A DNA stretch of 39,841 nucleotides from DATKPE01 sp035524335 (GTDB taxonomy: Bacteria; Bacteroidota; Ignavibacteria; UBA10030; SZUA-254): the NCBI GenBank assembly GCA_035524335.1, contig DATKPE010000006.1:1-39841 (forward strand), given 5' to 3'. Under the pieces are notes generated by a model. That model was not told the DNA's origin and ran no database searches. It was given only the letters and a program-made list of their open reading frames with translations. The translations under genes were made by a program, and so were the position numbers. Positions within the stretch are counted from its first letter, which is position 1. The number at the start of each line of letters is the position of its first letter. Of the stretch, positions 32,185 to 39,719 are shown piece by piece.

Positions 32185-32553
32185 ATGCCGCATAACTTAC
32201 GCATGCTCTGCGTCGACGACCACCCCGATCTCCGGAGGAGTCTCGAACAGCAGTTCGTCAACGAGGACTTCATCGTGGATACGGCGGAGGATGGAATCGC
32301 CGCGCTGGAAAAAATCAAAACGCATCAATACGATATCGTTCTTCTCGATATGATGATGCCCCGCCTCGACGGCATGGGCGTCCTGAAGGAGATGAAACGG
32401 ATCAACCGGCTGACGAACGTCATCATGCTGACCGCTGTCGACGACGTGCCGACCGCCATGGAATGCGTGAAACTCGGCGCAAAGGATTTTATCCAGAAAC
32501 CGTACGATCCCGAAGAACTGCTCCACGTCGTGATCAAGGTCCTTGGGATCTGA
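32185..32553 (+). CDS. Orphan receiver-only response regulator
   Basis: A 122-residue receiver domain with Asp11/Asp12, phospho-acceptor Asp55 (VLLDMMMP), Thr83 (MLTAVDD) and Lys105 (IQKPYDP). The ATG at 32185 is favoured by GAGG seven bases upstream and by the usual receiver start; an ATG at 32170 lacks a ribosome site. No kinase or output domain accompanies it. Its partner is likely encoded elsewhere. Confidence 0.91.
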   Translation: MPHNLRMLCVDDHPDLRRSLEQQFVNEDFIVDTAEDGIAALEKIKTHQYDIVLLDMMMPRLDGMGVLKEMKRINRLTNVIMLTAVDDVPTAMECVKLGAKDFIQKPYDPEELLHVVIKVLGI

Positions 32554-32554
32554 G

Positions 32555-32578
32555 CGGTCCGCGCTGTGCGGCGGACCG
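32555..32578. terminator. Hairpin between convergent genes
   Basis: CGGTCCGC-GCTGTGCG-GCGGACCG is a perfect 8-bp stem right after the orphan regulator stop and 15 bp beyond the convergent DUF3098 gene's end. There is no U tract on either side, so it may act as a weak bidirectional terminator or an mRNA end-protecting hairpin. Confidence 0.42.
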
Positions 32579-32592
32579 GGAGGATGGGAGTC

Positions 32593-32874
32593 TTATTGCT
32601 GGGGAACGGCGGGCGGCGCCTCGGGCGCCGTCGACCGCTGTTTCTTCCGGTACATCAGCCCGATCGGTATGATGACGCAGTAGCCGAGAAGAAGGAAAAT
32701 CGGCGCCACGGTCAGCTGACGGAACGATTCAGCCGTATCTCCGGAGAGGAGCAGATACCCCGCGACGATAACGAGCACACCCACGCCCAGAATGATGAAA
32801 TTCGTCCGTTCGAGGGGGAACACCTCGGTCTGCTTCTGACGCCGGGCGGTTTTCGATTTGACCACTTTTGCCAT
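32593..32874 (-). CDS. DUF3098-type membrane protein
   Basis: A 93-residue protein. A basic N-terminus (MAKVVKSKTARRQKQ) and FPLERTNFIILGVGVLVIVAGYLLLS resemble DUF3098 proteins of Bacteroidota and relatives. Two membrane helices lie at about 26-44 and 56-74, with a Lys/Pro-rich tail. Function unknown. A well-spaced promoter lies at 32916-32944. Confidence 0.8.
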   Translation of the reverse strand: MAKVVKSKTARRQKQTEVFPLERTNFIILGVGVLVIVAGYLLLSGDTAESFRQLTVAPIFLLLGYCVIIPIGLMYRKKQRSTAPEAPPAVPQQ

Positions 32875-32915
32875 ACCAGTTTCTCCGTTGAACTCGGTGA
32901 ATCGATTCAGCTGTC

Positions 32916-32944
32916 AATGTAGTAAAATCGGCCGAGAAAATCAA
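32916..32944 (-). promoter_or_regulatory. Promoter for the DUF3098 gene
   Basis: Minus-strand TTGATT, 17 bp, TACATT followed by G. It occupies the gap after the lolD gene and gives a leader of about 35 nt. Confidence 0.65.
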
Positions 32945-32957
32945 CGCCTCCAGGACG

Positions 32958-33647
32958 TCACGCCAGAAGGCCGTCGCGCATCGTGAGCCGCCGGGTCGAT
33001 TGTCCCGCGAAGGTTTCGTTGTGCGTCACAATCACGAACGTCTGCCCTTCGTCCCGGTTCAGGGCAAGGAGCAGATCGTGCAGTTGCGCACTGCTGGCCG
33101 AATCGAGGTTGCCGGATGGTTCATCGGCGAAGATGATTTTCGGCCGGTTCGCGAGCGCGCGGGCGACCGCCACGCGCTGTTGTTCCCCTCCCGAGAGTTC
33201 CGCCGGCTTATGCGCCGTCCGGTCCCCCAGCCCCACTTTGTTCAGGAGGTCTCTTGCCGCGGCTGATGCCGCTCCGAACGATTTATTCGCGATGAGAAGG
33301 GGAAGCATGACATTCTCAAGCGCCGTGAATTCGTTGAGGAGGTGATGGAACTGAAACACGAACCCTATCGTGGCGGAACGGAGAGGCGCCAGTTTTTCGT
33401 CGGAAACCGCGGAGATATCGGCGTCGCCCCAGAAGACCGATCCGGAGGTCGGCGTCTCCAGTCCGCCCAGGATATGGAGCAGGGTGCTTTTTCCCGATCC
33501 GGATGCGCCGACGATGGAGACAAACTCCCCTTCCCCGACGGCGAAGTCGATTCCCCGGAGAACGGAGAGCTCCGTCCCCGCCCTTCTGTCGAGAACGAAC
33601 GTTTTCGTGATCTGTGTGCACCGGAGTGCCGGTTCCTGCTGGTTCAT
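32958..33647 (-). CDS. lolD: LolD-type ABC ATPase for lipoprotein export
   Basis: A 229-residue ATPase. Walker A is GASGSGKST, the Q-loop FVFQFHHLLNEFTALENVMLP, the signature LSGGEQQR, Walker B IIFADEPSGNLD, and the switch His is in VTHNE. The FQFHHLL...FTALENV segment is typical of LolD/MacB-class ATPases. It powers release of lipoproteins from the inner membrane with the two permeases upstream. The start at 33647 is two bases past the permease stop; the longer frame is antisense-like permease sequence. Confidence 0.92.
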   Translation of the reverse strand: MNQQEPALRCTQITKTFVLDRRAGTELSVLRGIDFAVGEGEFVSIVGASGSGKSTLLHILGGLETPTSGSVFWGDADISAVSDEKLAPLRSATIGFVFQFHHLLNEFTALENVMLPLLIANKSFGAASAAARDLLNKVGLGDRTAHKPAELSGGEQQRVAVARALANRPKIIFADEPSGNLDSASSAQLHDLLLALNRDEGQTFVIVTHNETFAGQSTRRLTMRDGLLA

Positions 33648-33649
33648 GG

Positions 33650-34891
33650 CTACTCCCAACGGAGGGCGTCGGCCGGCGGAGTCGTCGCCGCGCGCCGGGC
33701 GGGTGAATAGGCGGCCAGAAAAGAACAGCCGAGTGAGGCGAGTCCGATCGCCGCGAAATCGGTCCACCGCACTTCGACCGGAATGGCCGGAATGATGTAA
33801 ATCGTCGGATCGAGCGGAAAAAGATGGTAGTGGACCTGAAGCCAGAGGACGAGCCCGCCGAGAAGGATGCCGGCGGCCGTGCCGGCAAGCCCGATGAGCA
33901 TTCCTTCCATCATGAAAATCCGGACGATGCGGCGGGTCGTCATTCCCATCGCCTTCAGGACCGCGATGTCGCGCCGCTTCTCGATGACGGTCATCGTGAG
34001 CGATCCGAGCATGTTGAAGGTCGCGACGATGACGATGAGGGAGAGAAGCAGGTAAGCCGACCACCGTTCTATCCGCATCACCGTATAGAGACTTTCGTGG
34101 AGATCATACCAGGTGGAAACCGTGCATCCCGGAACGGGGAGCGGGAGGAGGCGGTCGCGGGCGGCCTCGGCGTCCCTGAAATCGGCGAGACGGACGTCGA
34201 TCCCGTTGTATGACGCGCCGGTGTGAAAAAGCCGCTGGGCCGTCGGAATGGCGATGAAGGCGTAGTTCGCGTCGTAGTCCTTGTTGTCCGATTCGTAAAT
34301 CCCCGTAATGCGGAACGATGCGATTTCCGGTGCGCTAAGAGATGCGTAGACGGACTGGACGCTGTACGGACTGACGACGGAGATGCGGTCCCCGACCACC
34401 GCGCCGAGACGGTCGGCAAGCGTCAATCCGATGACGATCGATCCTGTCGACCCGGTATCCGGAAGCTCCAGCTTCCCGAGGATGATTTTCTCCGCAAGGC
34501 CGGACACCCTCCCCACCGCGGAGTCTGCCACCCCGCGGAGAAACACCACCCGCGTACTGCCCCGCGCGACGAGCATCGCTTTTCCCGACACGAAGGGAGA
34601 CCAGCCCGCAATGCCGGGAACACGCCGCAGTGAAACGGCGATGCTGTCATACCCCCCCGCGGTGAGACCGCCGGCATGCTCGATCCTGAGATGCGGATCG
34701 AAACCGACGAGAACCGACGTGACGACGCTGTTGAAACCGTTGAAGACCGAAAGCGCGACGAGGAGAGCCGCGACGCCGAGCGTGATACCCACCACGGAGA
34801 TGAATCCGATCACGCTCACGAAGCGGACCTGACGTCGCGTGACGAGATATCTCCGGGCAATATACGACTCAACCGATGCCATCACGCTCAT
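33650..34891 (-). CDS. LolC/LolE-family lipoprotein-export permease
   Basis: A 413-residue membrane protein of the FtsX-like class. The N-terminal helix region is YIARRYLVTRRQVRFVSVIGFISVVGITLGVAALLVALSV. A long periplasmic domain follows, then three C-terminal helices with LIVIVATFNMLGSLTMTVIEKRRDIAVLKAMGM and the final SLGCSFLAAYSPARRAATTPPADALRWE. Those motifs are the LolC/E signature. The start overlaps the upstream permease stop (ATGA). Confidence 0.92.
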   Translation of the reverse strand: MSVMASVESYIARRYLVTRRQVRFVSVIGFISVVGITLGVAALLVALSVFNGFNSVVTSVLVGFDPHLRIEHAGGLTAGGYDSIAVSLRRVPGIAGWSPFVSGKAMLVARGSTRVVFLRGVADSAVGRVSGLAEKIILGKLELPDTGSTGSIVIGLTLADRLGAVVGDRISVVSPYSVQSVYASLSAPEIASFRITGIYESDNKDYDANYAFIAIPTAQRLFHTGASYNGIDVRLADFRDAEAARDRLLPLPVPGCTVSTWYDLHESLYTVMRIERWSAYLLLSLIVIVATFNMLGSLTMTVIEKRRDIAVLKAMGMTTRRIVRIFMMEGMLIGLAGTAAGILLGGLVLWLQVHYHLFPLDPTIYIIPAIPVEVRWTDFAAIGLASLGCSFLAAYSPARRAATTPPADALRWE

Positions 34892-36105
34892 CCGAACCTG
34901 AACGCCTCGACCGCCCGGAGCCGCGCCGCCGCACGGGCCGGAAGCAGGGTCGTGATGAAGCAGAGCGCCAGCGCAACCGCCGTGACGAGAAGAAAATTTC
35001 CGGGATTCATGAGAATCGGGACTTTGGTCATGTAATAAATATCGGAGGGAAGGGAAATATATCCGAACCGGGACTGCGACCAGCAGAAGACATACGCCAG
35101 CAGATTGCCGAGCAGAACGCCGGCGGCGCCGATCGCCATCCCCTGCAGGACGAACAGCTTCCGGATGAAGGACGGCGCCGCACCCATCGAGCGAAGCACC
35201 GCGATCGCGGCAACCTTCTCCAGCACAAACATGAGAAGCGTCCCGATGATATTGATCGTCGCCACAATGATGATGAGGCTCAGGAGAATGGGCGAGAGTT
35301 TTTTCTGCAGTTCGACCCAGGAGAAGAGATTCCGGTACAGGTCGAAAACGGTTCTGGCATAGTGCGGATAGCCGAGCAGATCCTGGAGACGGACGGATAC
35401 CTGATCGACCCGGTCAAGATCCTTCACCAGGACGTCGTAGCCGGTCACATTCGAATCGAGCTGGAAGAGCCTCTGCGCGGCGGCGAGGGTGGTGAAGGCG
35501 TAGATGTCGTCGAACTCGGCCATGCCCGATTCATAGACGCCGGTGATCCGGAACTGCATGGCTCGGGGGGCGGCCCCCGCTCCGGAACCGGCCGGAAGTG
35601 CGAAGACGATCACCCTGTCCCCCGGGCCTGCGTTGAGACGGCGGGCGAGCTTCGCCCCGATCACGACCTCGGCGCTGTCGGGCCTGTCCGCCGCAATAAA
35701 CCGGCCGGCAACAAGCCGCTGGCGGGAGGCAACTCCGTCGAGCGCCGGATCGATGCCCTTGAGAAATATCCCGTCGACGGCGCCGTGAAACCGGATCATC
35801 CCCTCCTTCGCGGCATACGGGGATATCGACCGGATGTCGGGGATGGCGCTGAGCGCGGCGGCGACGGTCCGGCCCGGGTGCCGCAGCGGCTGGCTCTGGT
35901 AGCCGATCACATCGATGTGCGACGTGAACCCGATGACCTTTTCCTTGATCTCCCGCTCAAACCCGTCGACGACGGAAAGGGTAATGATCAACGCCGCGGT
36001 GCCGAGCATGACCCCGAGGACGGCGAACGTCGTGATGAACGAAAGAAACCGGACCTTGCGGTGCGAGAAAAGATAGCGTTTCGCTATGTACCAGGTGACA
36101 GGCAC
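34888..36105 (-). CDS. LolC/LolE-family lipoprotein-export permease
   Basis: A 405-residue paralogue of the next gene. It opens WYIAKRYLFSHRKVRFLSFITTFAVLGVMLGTAALIITLSV, has a periplasmic domain with SAEVVIGAKLARRLNAGPGD, and ends with LIIIVATINIIGTLLMFVLEKVAAIAVLRSMGA and ARAAARLRAVEAFRFG. Together with the neighbour permease and LolD it makes a heteromeric exporter that loads lipoproteins onto a periplasmic carrier. It starts eight bases after prfB. Confidence 0.92.
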   Translation of the reverse strand: MPVTWYIAKRYLFSHRKVRFLSFITTFAVLGVMLGTAALIITLSVVDGFEREIKEKVIGFTSHIDVIGYQSQPLRHPGRTVAAALSAIPDIRSISPYAAKEGMIRFHGAVDGIFLKGIDPALDGVASRQRLVAGRFIAADRPDSAEVVIGAKLARRLNAGPGDRVIVFALPAGSGAGAAPRAMQFRITGVYESGMAEFDDIYAFTTLAAAQRLFQLDSNVTGYDVLVKDLDRVDQVSVRLQDLLGYPHYARTVFDLYRNLFSWVELQKKLSPILLSLIIIVATINIIGTLLMFVLEKVAAIAVLRSMGAAPSFIRKLFVLQGMAIGAAGVLLGNLLAYVFCWSQSRFGYISLPSDIYYMTKVPILMNPGNFLLVTAVALALCFITTLLPARAAARLRAVEAFRFG

Positions 36106-36113
36106 GTGCCCGA

Positions 36114-37218
36114 TCAGGTTTTGGAACCGTACTCCATGAGAAACGACCGGATGAACCCGTCAAGATCGCCATCCATCACCGCCTGCACGTTGCTGGTTTC
36201 CACGTCGGTCCGGTGGTCCTTCACCATGTTGTAGGGATGGAAGACGTACGAACGGATCTGACTTCCCCATTCGATCTTCTTCTTGGTGCTGTTCAGTGCA
36301 TCCCGCCTGGCCTCTTCCTCCTCCTTGCGCTGTTGATAGAGGCGGGATTTCAGCATTTTGAGGGCGCGTTCCTTGTTCTGGAACTGAGACCGCTCCTGCT
36401 GGCAGGCGACCACGATGCCGGTCGGCAGGTGCTTGATCCGGACCGCTGTTTCGACTTTGTTGACGTTCTGCCCCCCCTTCCCTCCCGAGCGGTACGTTTC
36501 GAATTCGAGGTCGGCCGGATTCAGCTCTATTTCGACGTCGTCCTCGATTTCCGGATAGATGAACACCGAGGCAAAGGAGGTATGCCGCCGCGCGTTGGAA
36601 TCGAACGGCGATATCCGCACGAGCCGGTGGACGCCGTTTTCCGCCTTGAGATACCCGTAGGCGTATTCCCCCTGCACTTCGATCGCGGCGCTTTTGATCC
36701 CCGCACCTTCCCCCGCCTGCTCATCGAGAAGGAAGGTCTTGTAGTTTTTCCGTTCACACCACCGAAGGTACATCCGCTGGAGCATTTCGGCCCAGTCCTG
36801 CGCCTCCGTTCCCCCCGCGCCGGCGTGAATCGTCAAAATGCAATTTTTGATGTCATCCTCGCCGGAGAGCATGTTGCGGAATTCCAGGTCGTCGATCCCT
36901 TTCCGGACGCCCTCCGCCTCCGACGTCAGTTCGGCTTCGAACGAGGCATCATTCGACTCGCGTGCCAGTTCGATGAGCGCTTCGGCGTCGTCTATCCGCC
37001 GCCGGATGGCGTTCCAGGCATCGACCCAGCCCTTGCGCTGGCTCATCGTCTGCATCACCTTCTGTGCGGCGATGTTGTCGTTCCAGAAATCAGGCGCGTG
37101 ACTGCGCGCTTCCAGCTCCGCGATCTCTTTTTCCTTCACATCGAGGTCAAAGATACCCCCGGAGAAGAGTCAGTTTGGATCGGAGGTCCCTGAGAGCCGA
37201 CTGCTGTTCTTCAAACAT
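36114..37218 (-). CDS. prfB: Peptide chain release factor 2, made by +1 frameshift
   Basis: The gene starts at ATG 37218 and reads 23 codons to an in-frame TGA (37149-37147). A +1 shift at CTT-TGA then continues at 37148 to the stop at 36114, giving 367 residues, close to E. coli RF2. RF2 releases peptides at UGA and UAA. The SPF recognition motif is in RISPFDSN, and the catalytic GGQ in RSGGKGGQNVNKVET. Without the shift only a 23-residue peptide is made, so the enzyme regulates its own level. An ATG-led frame from 37139 is only the downstream part. Confidence 0.96.
37146..37161 (-). promoter_or_regulatory. prfB programmed frameshift site
   Basis: The minus strand reads CGG-GGG-TAT-CTT-TGA-C, nearly the textbook AGG-GGG-TAT-CTT-TGA-C. 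The G-rich element acts as an internal Shine-Dalgarno; slow UGA recognition when RF2 is scarce lets the ribosome slip from CTT to TTT. Confidence 0.95.
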
Positions 37219-37275
37219 GTTCGTTCTGACGTGTGTGAGTGTTCAATTGATTTCGATTGTCGGGTGAACCGGCCG

Positions 37276-37605
37276 TCACAGCTGAACCGGTTCGGAGACC
37301 TCGATCTCCATTCGCAGGAGGGCACTGCTGAGCGTCTTTCCCTGCGCATCGTTCTTGAGCGACACCGTCCCGCCGCCGCCGAGCGTCTCGTGGAGAAGAA
37401 AGTTGAGCGCGCACAGGTTCGGGAGTTCGAACCGCTCGACCGTTCCCAGACAGATGCCGGCGAAATGTTTTTTCACCGCCTCGGCGGTGACATACCGCCT
37501 CAGGATCGGATAATATTCCGGCTTGCGCGCGATGATGCCGACGTTGCCGGTATCCCCCTTGTCCCCGGATCGTCCATGTGCTATCGCAATGAGTTCGATT
37601 TTCAT
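37276..37605 (-). CDS. AtuA-associated small domain protein
   Basis: A 109-residue protein beginning MKIELIAIAHGRSGDKGDTGNVGIIA. The HGRSGDKG block and the final FLLHETLGGGGTVSL stretch are typical of the small domain found with, or fused to, AtuA-type (DUF1446) proteins. It starts three bases after the larger gene and forms its partner. The molecular function of the small domain is not established. Confidence 0.82.
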   Translation of the reverse strand: MKIELIAIAHGRSGDKGDTGNVGIIARKPEYYPILRRYVTAEAVKKHFAGICLGTVERFELPNLCALNFLLHETLGGGGTVSLKNDAQGKTLSSALLRMEIEVSEPVQL

Positions 37606-37608
37606 GTT

Positions 37609-38973
37609 CTACGGCGCCTCCGTCACGACAACCCGTGGTTGGACCGCGGACTTCGGAATGAGCGCGGGCCAGTATGCGATGACATCGCTCGGTTTCGGCC
37701 GTCCCCCGGCAAACCCCGTCACCGCCGGCGGACCAGTCAGAATCAGCGGGGCGATCTCCTGGCCGAACCGTTCGACTGCCGCCCTGTCTCTGCTCCGCAC
37801 ACCGACGCGAAGCACCACTTCGTTGACGACTGCCGGGATGGAGGCAATGGGACCGTGGCACGAATTGAGGCCCACGAACTCCGTCCTGATCTCATCGAAC
37901 CGGAGTCCCAGATCCCCCAGCCGCGTCCGGAGAATGGCGTCGGCGGCCTTCGCTTTTTCCAGCGCGTCGGGCCAGGCGTACGTCAGCGTGCCGACGGCGG
38001 TATATCCGTCCGCGTAGGACATCGATACCTTGTAAAATTCGGTGGCCGGCCTTCCTTTCACACCCGAAAGAAGAACCCGATTGGTCCCCGCCTGTTCGAG
38101 CCGGATCGTGGTAAAATCGGCGATACACTCCGGCGTGATGTAGCAGGTCGGATCTCCAATCTCGTACAGGAGCTGTTCACTCACGGTGGCGACACTCACC
38201 AGACCGCCGGTATTCTCGTGCTTCGTGATGACGATCGATCCGTCGTTCCGCGCCTCGGCTATCGGAAAGCCGATGTGGGCGAGGTCGGGGACCGATTTCC
38301 AGTCTGCGGAAAAGTTCCCCCCCGTCGCCTGTCCCCCGCACTCGAGGATATGCCCGGCCACCACCCCCGTTGCAAGTTTATCCCAGTCGTCCCATTTCCA
38401 TCCGAATTCGTGAATCATCGGCGCGTAGGTCAACGCCGTATCGGTCGTACGTCCGGTGATGACGATATGGGCGCCCTGCCGGAGCGCCTCGACGATGGGC
38501 CTGGCGCCGAAATAGACGTTGGCGCTCACGATGCGGTTCCGGACCGCACTGAGGCTTTCCCCCGACTCCATGTTTTTCAGATCGATGTTTTTCGAGGAGA
38601 GCTCATCGAGACGATCGAGGATATTATCCCCGATGACGACGCCGATTCTTAGTCCTCTGATGCCGAGTTTTGTCGCAAGTTTAAAAATTGCATCCCGGCA
38701 TCCCTCCGGATTTACGCCGCCGCCGTTCGTGATGACCCGGATGTTTTTCTGAACGATGACCGGAAGGATCGACTGCATGAGCGGGAGGAGGTCCTTCGCA
38801 TAGCCCAGCGAAGGATCCTTCATCTTCTGTTTCTGCATGATGGACATCGTCACTTCGGCGAGATAGTCCATCATCATGTAATCGACGGGGCCTTTCGTTA
38901 CCTGGTCGACGGGGGCGGTCAGCAGATCGCCCCAGAACCCCTGCCCCGACGCTATCCTGATTTTATCTCTCAT
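37609..38973 (-). CDS. AtuA/DUF1446-family protein
   Basis: A 454-residue cytoplasmic protein. Family features are IASGQGFWGDLLTAP, the VDYMMMDYLAEVTM block, ITNGGGVNPEGC, TGRTTDTALTYAPM and LECGGQATGGNF. AtuA belongs to the acyclic terpene utilisation pathway of Pseudomonas, but most family members lie outside such pathways and no other terpene gene is here. It heads a six-gene minus-strand run through prfB to lolD. A TATAAT at 38993-38998 lacks a good -35, so the promoter is unclear and lies in the repeat region. Confidence 0.85.
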   Translation of the reverse strand: MRDKIRIASGQGFWGDLLTAPVDQVTKGPVDYMMMDYLAEVTMSIMQKQKMKDPSLGYAKDLLPLMQSILPVIVQKNIRVITNGGGVNPEGCRDAIFKLATKLGIRGLRIGVVIGDNILDRLDELSSKNIDLKNMESGESLSAVRNRIVSANVYFGARPIVEALRQGAHIVITGRTTDTALTYAPMIHEFGWKWDDWDKLATGVVAGHILECGGQATGGNFSADWKSVPDLAHIGFPIAEARNDGSIVITKHENTGGLVSVATVSEQLLYEIGDPTCYITPECIADFTTIRLEQAGTNRVLLSGVKGRPATEFYKVSMSYADGYTAVGTLTYAWPDALEKAKAADAILRTRLGDLGLRFDEIRTEFVGLNSCHGPIASIPAVVNEVVLRVGVRSRDRAAVERFGQEIAPLILTGPPAVTGFAGGRPKPSDVIAYWPALIPKSAVQPRVVVTEAP

Positions 38974-38990
38974 GAGTTATTTTCTGCTGA

Positions 38991-39142
38991 TTATTATAAC
39001 CGCGAATCCGTGTTCATTCGCGGCTGGATACATTAACCACGGATCTACGCGAATCGGCGCGAATCCGTGTTCATTCGCGGCTGAATTATTTTAACCGCTG
39101 GTGCACGTGAATCCGCGTGAATCCGCGTTCATTCGCGGCTGA
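38991..39142. repeat. Direct repeat units, left block
   Basis: Two complete units of 54-58 bp (39031-39084 and 39085-39142) and one truncated unit (38991-39027) stand head to tail. Each runs from ATTATTTTAACCACGG through several GCGAATCC phrases to TTCATTCGCGGCTGA. CGCGAAT and ATTCGCG arms about 8 nt apart can form a hairpin near the end of some units, and CACGGAT...ATCCGTG arms form another. The last unit overlaps the end of the GxxExxY gene. Confidence 0.88.
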
Positions 39143-39515
39143 TTTTTCTTTCATTCGAGAAAATTCTTCGAATGAAATCAGCCCTGGGTCCAAAGTTCAG
39201 AAGAAACCCCAATTCGATGTCCGTCGCTCTCAGATAATTCAGCAACTGCGCTTCATGTTCAGGCGCTATACCGGACGCCGCCTTCAATTCGAGAACAATG
39301 GTATGATTCACTATAATATCGGCGTAATATTCGCCGATCCGGATCCCGTCGTACCACACATCGACTCGTTTCTGCTGTTCAACATAAATCCCGCGCTTTC
39401 TGAATTCGACCATCAGGGCATTTTCGTACACCTTCTCCAGAAACCCGTGCCCCAATTTGTTGTAGACAAAATAAAATGCGCTGATAATCCCGTGTGACAA
39501 TTCCTCCTGAATCAT
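39129..39515 (-). CDS. GxxExxY protein, predicted PD-(D/E)xK-like fold
   Basis: A 128-residue protein with the diagnostic GFLEKVYENAL (GxxExxY). It has the family's layout: a helical start (ELSHGIISAFYFVYNKLG), then a strand-rich core with YYADIIVNHTIVLELKA. The D...ELK pattern is like the catalytic set of restriction-type nuclease folds. The end is LLNFGPRADFIRRIFSN. Function is not established for the family. The last codons and the stop fall inside a repeat unit. A second, near-identical copy begins at the window's right edge. Confidence 0.9.
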   Translation of the reverse strand: MIQEELSHGIISAFYFVYNKLGHGFLEKVYENALMVEFRKRGIYVEQQKRVDVWYDGIRIGEYYADIIVNHTIVLELKAASGIAPEHEAQLLNYLRATDIELGFLLNFGPRADFIRRIFSNERKISRE

Positions 39516-39530
39516 ACGCCCTCCCCTTGT

Positions 39531-39719
39531 ATGAATCCGCGCCCCTACGCGGCTGAATTATGTTAACCACGGATGCACGCGCATCAGCGCGAATCCGCGT
39601 TCATTCGCGGCTGAATATTTTAACCACGGGTGCACGCGAATCCGCGCGAATCCGTGTTCATTCGCGGCTGAATTATTTTAACCACGGGTGCACGCGAATC
39701 CGCGTTTATTCGCGGCTGA
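39531..39719. repeat. Direct repeat units, right block
   Basis: Two full units (39557-39614 and 39615-39671) are flanked by a truncated unit (39531-39556, near the start of the complete GxxExxY gene) and a shortened one (39672-39719) that overlaps the end of the second GxxExxY copy. They have the same orientation and consensus as the left block. Units differ by single-base changes and by loss of internal GCGAATCC phrases. Confidence 0.88.

Noticed and set aside
33648..34064. N-terminal extension of LolD
   Set aside because: Out-of-frame reading of the LolC/E permease gene; the ATPase fold begins right after 33647.
34876..36234. Long plus-strand frame of 452 codons
   Set aside because: It is antisense to the LolC/E permease, with Arg/Asp/Glu-rich composition typical of GC-rich shadow frames.
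38993..38998. TATAAT as promoter of the AtuA-like gene
   Set aside because: No TTG-type -35 at 16-18 bp; the match arises at the junction of a repeat unit.
38991..39719. CRISPR array
   Set aside because: The units are 54-58 bp, directly adjacent without unique spacers, imperfect, and separated by a gene; no cas gene is present.
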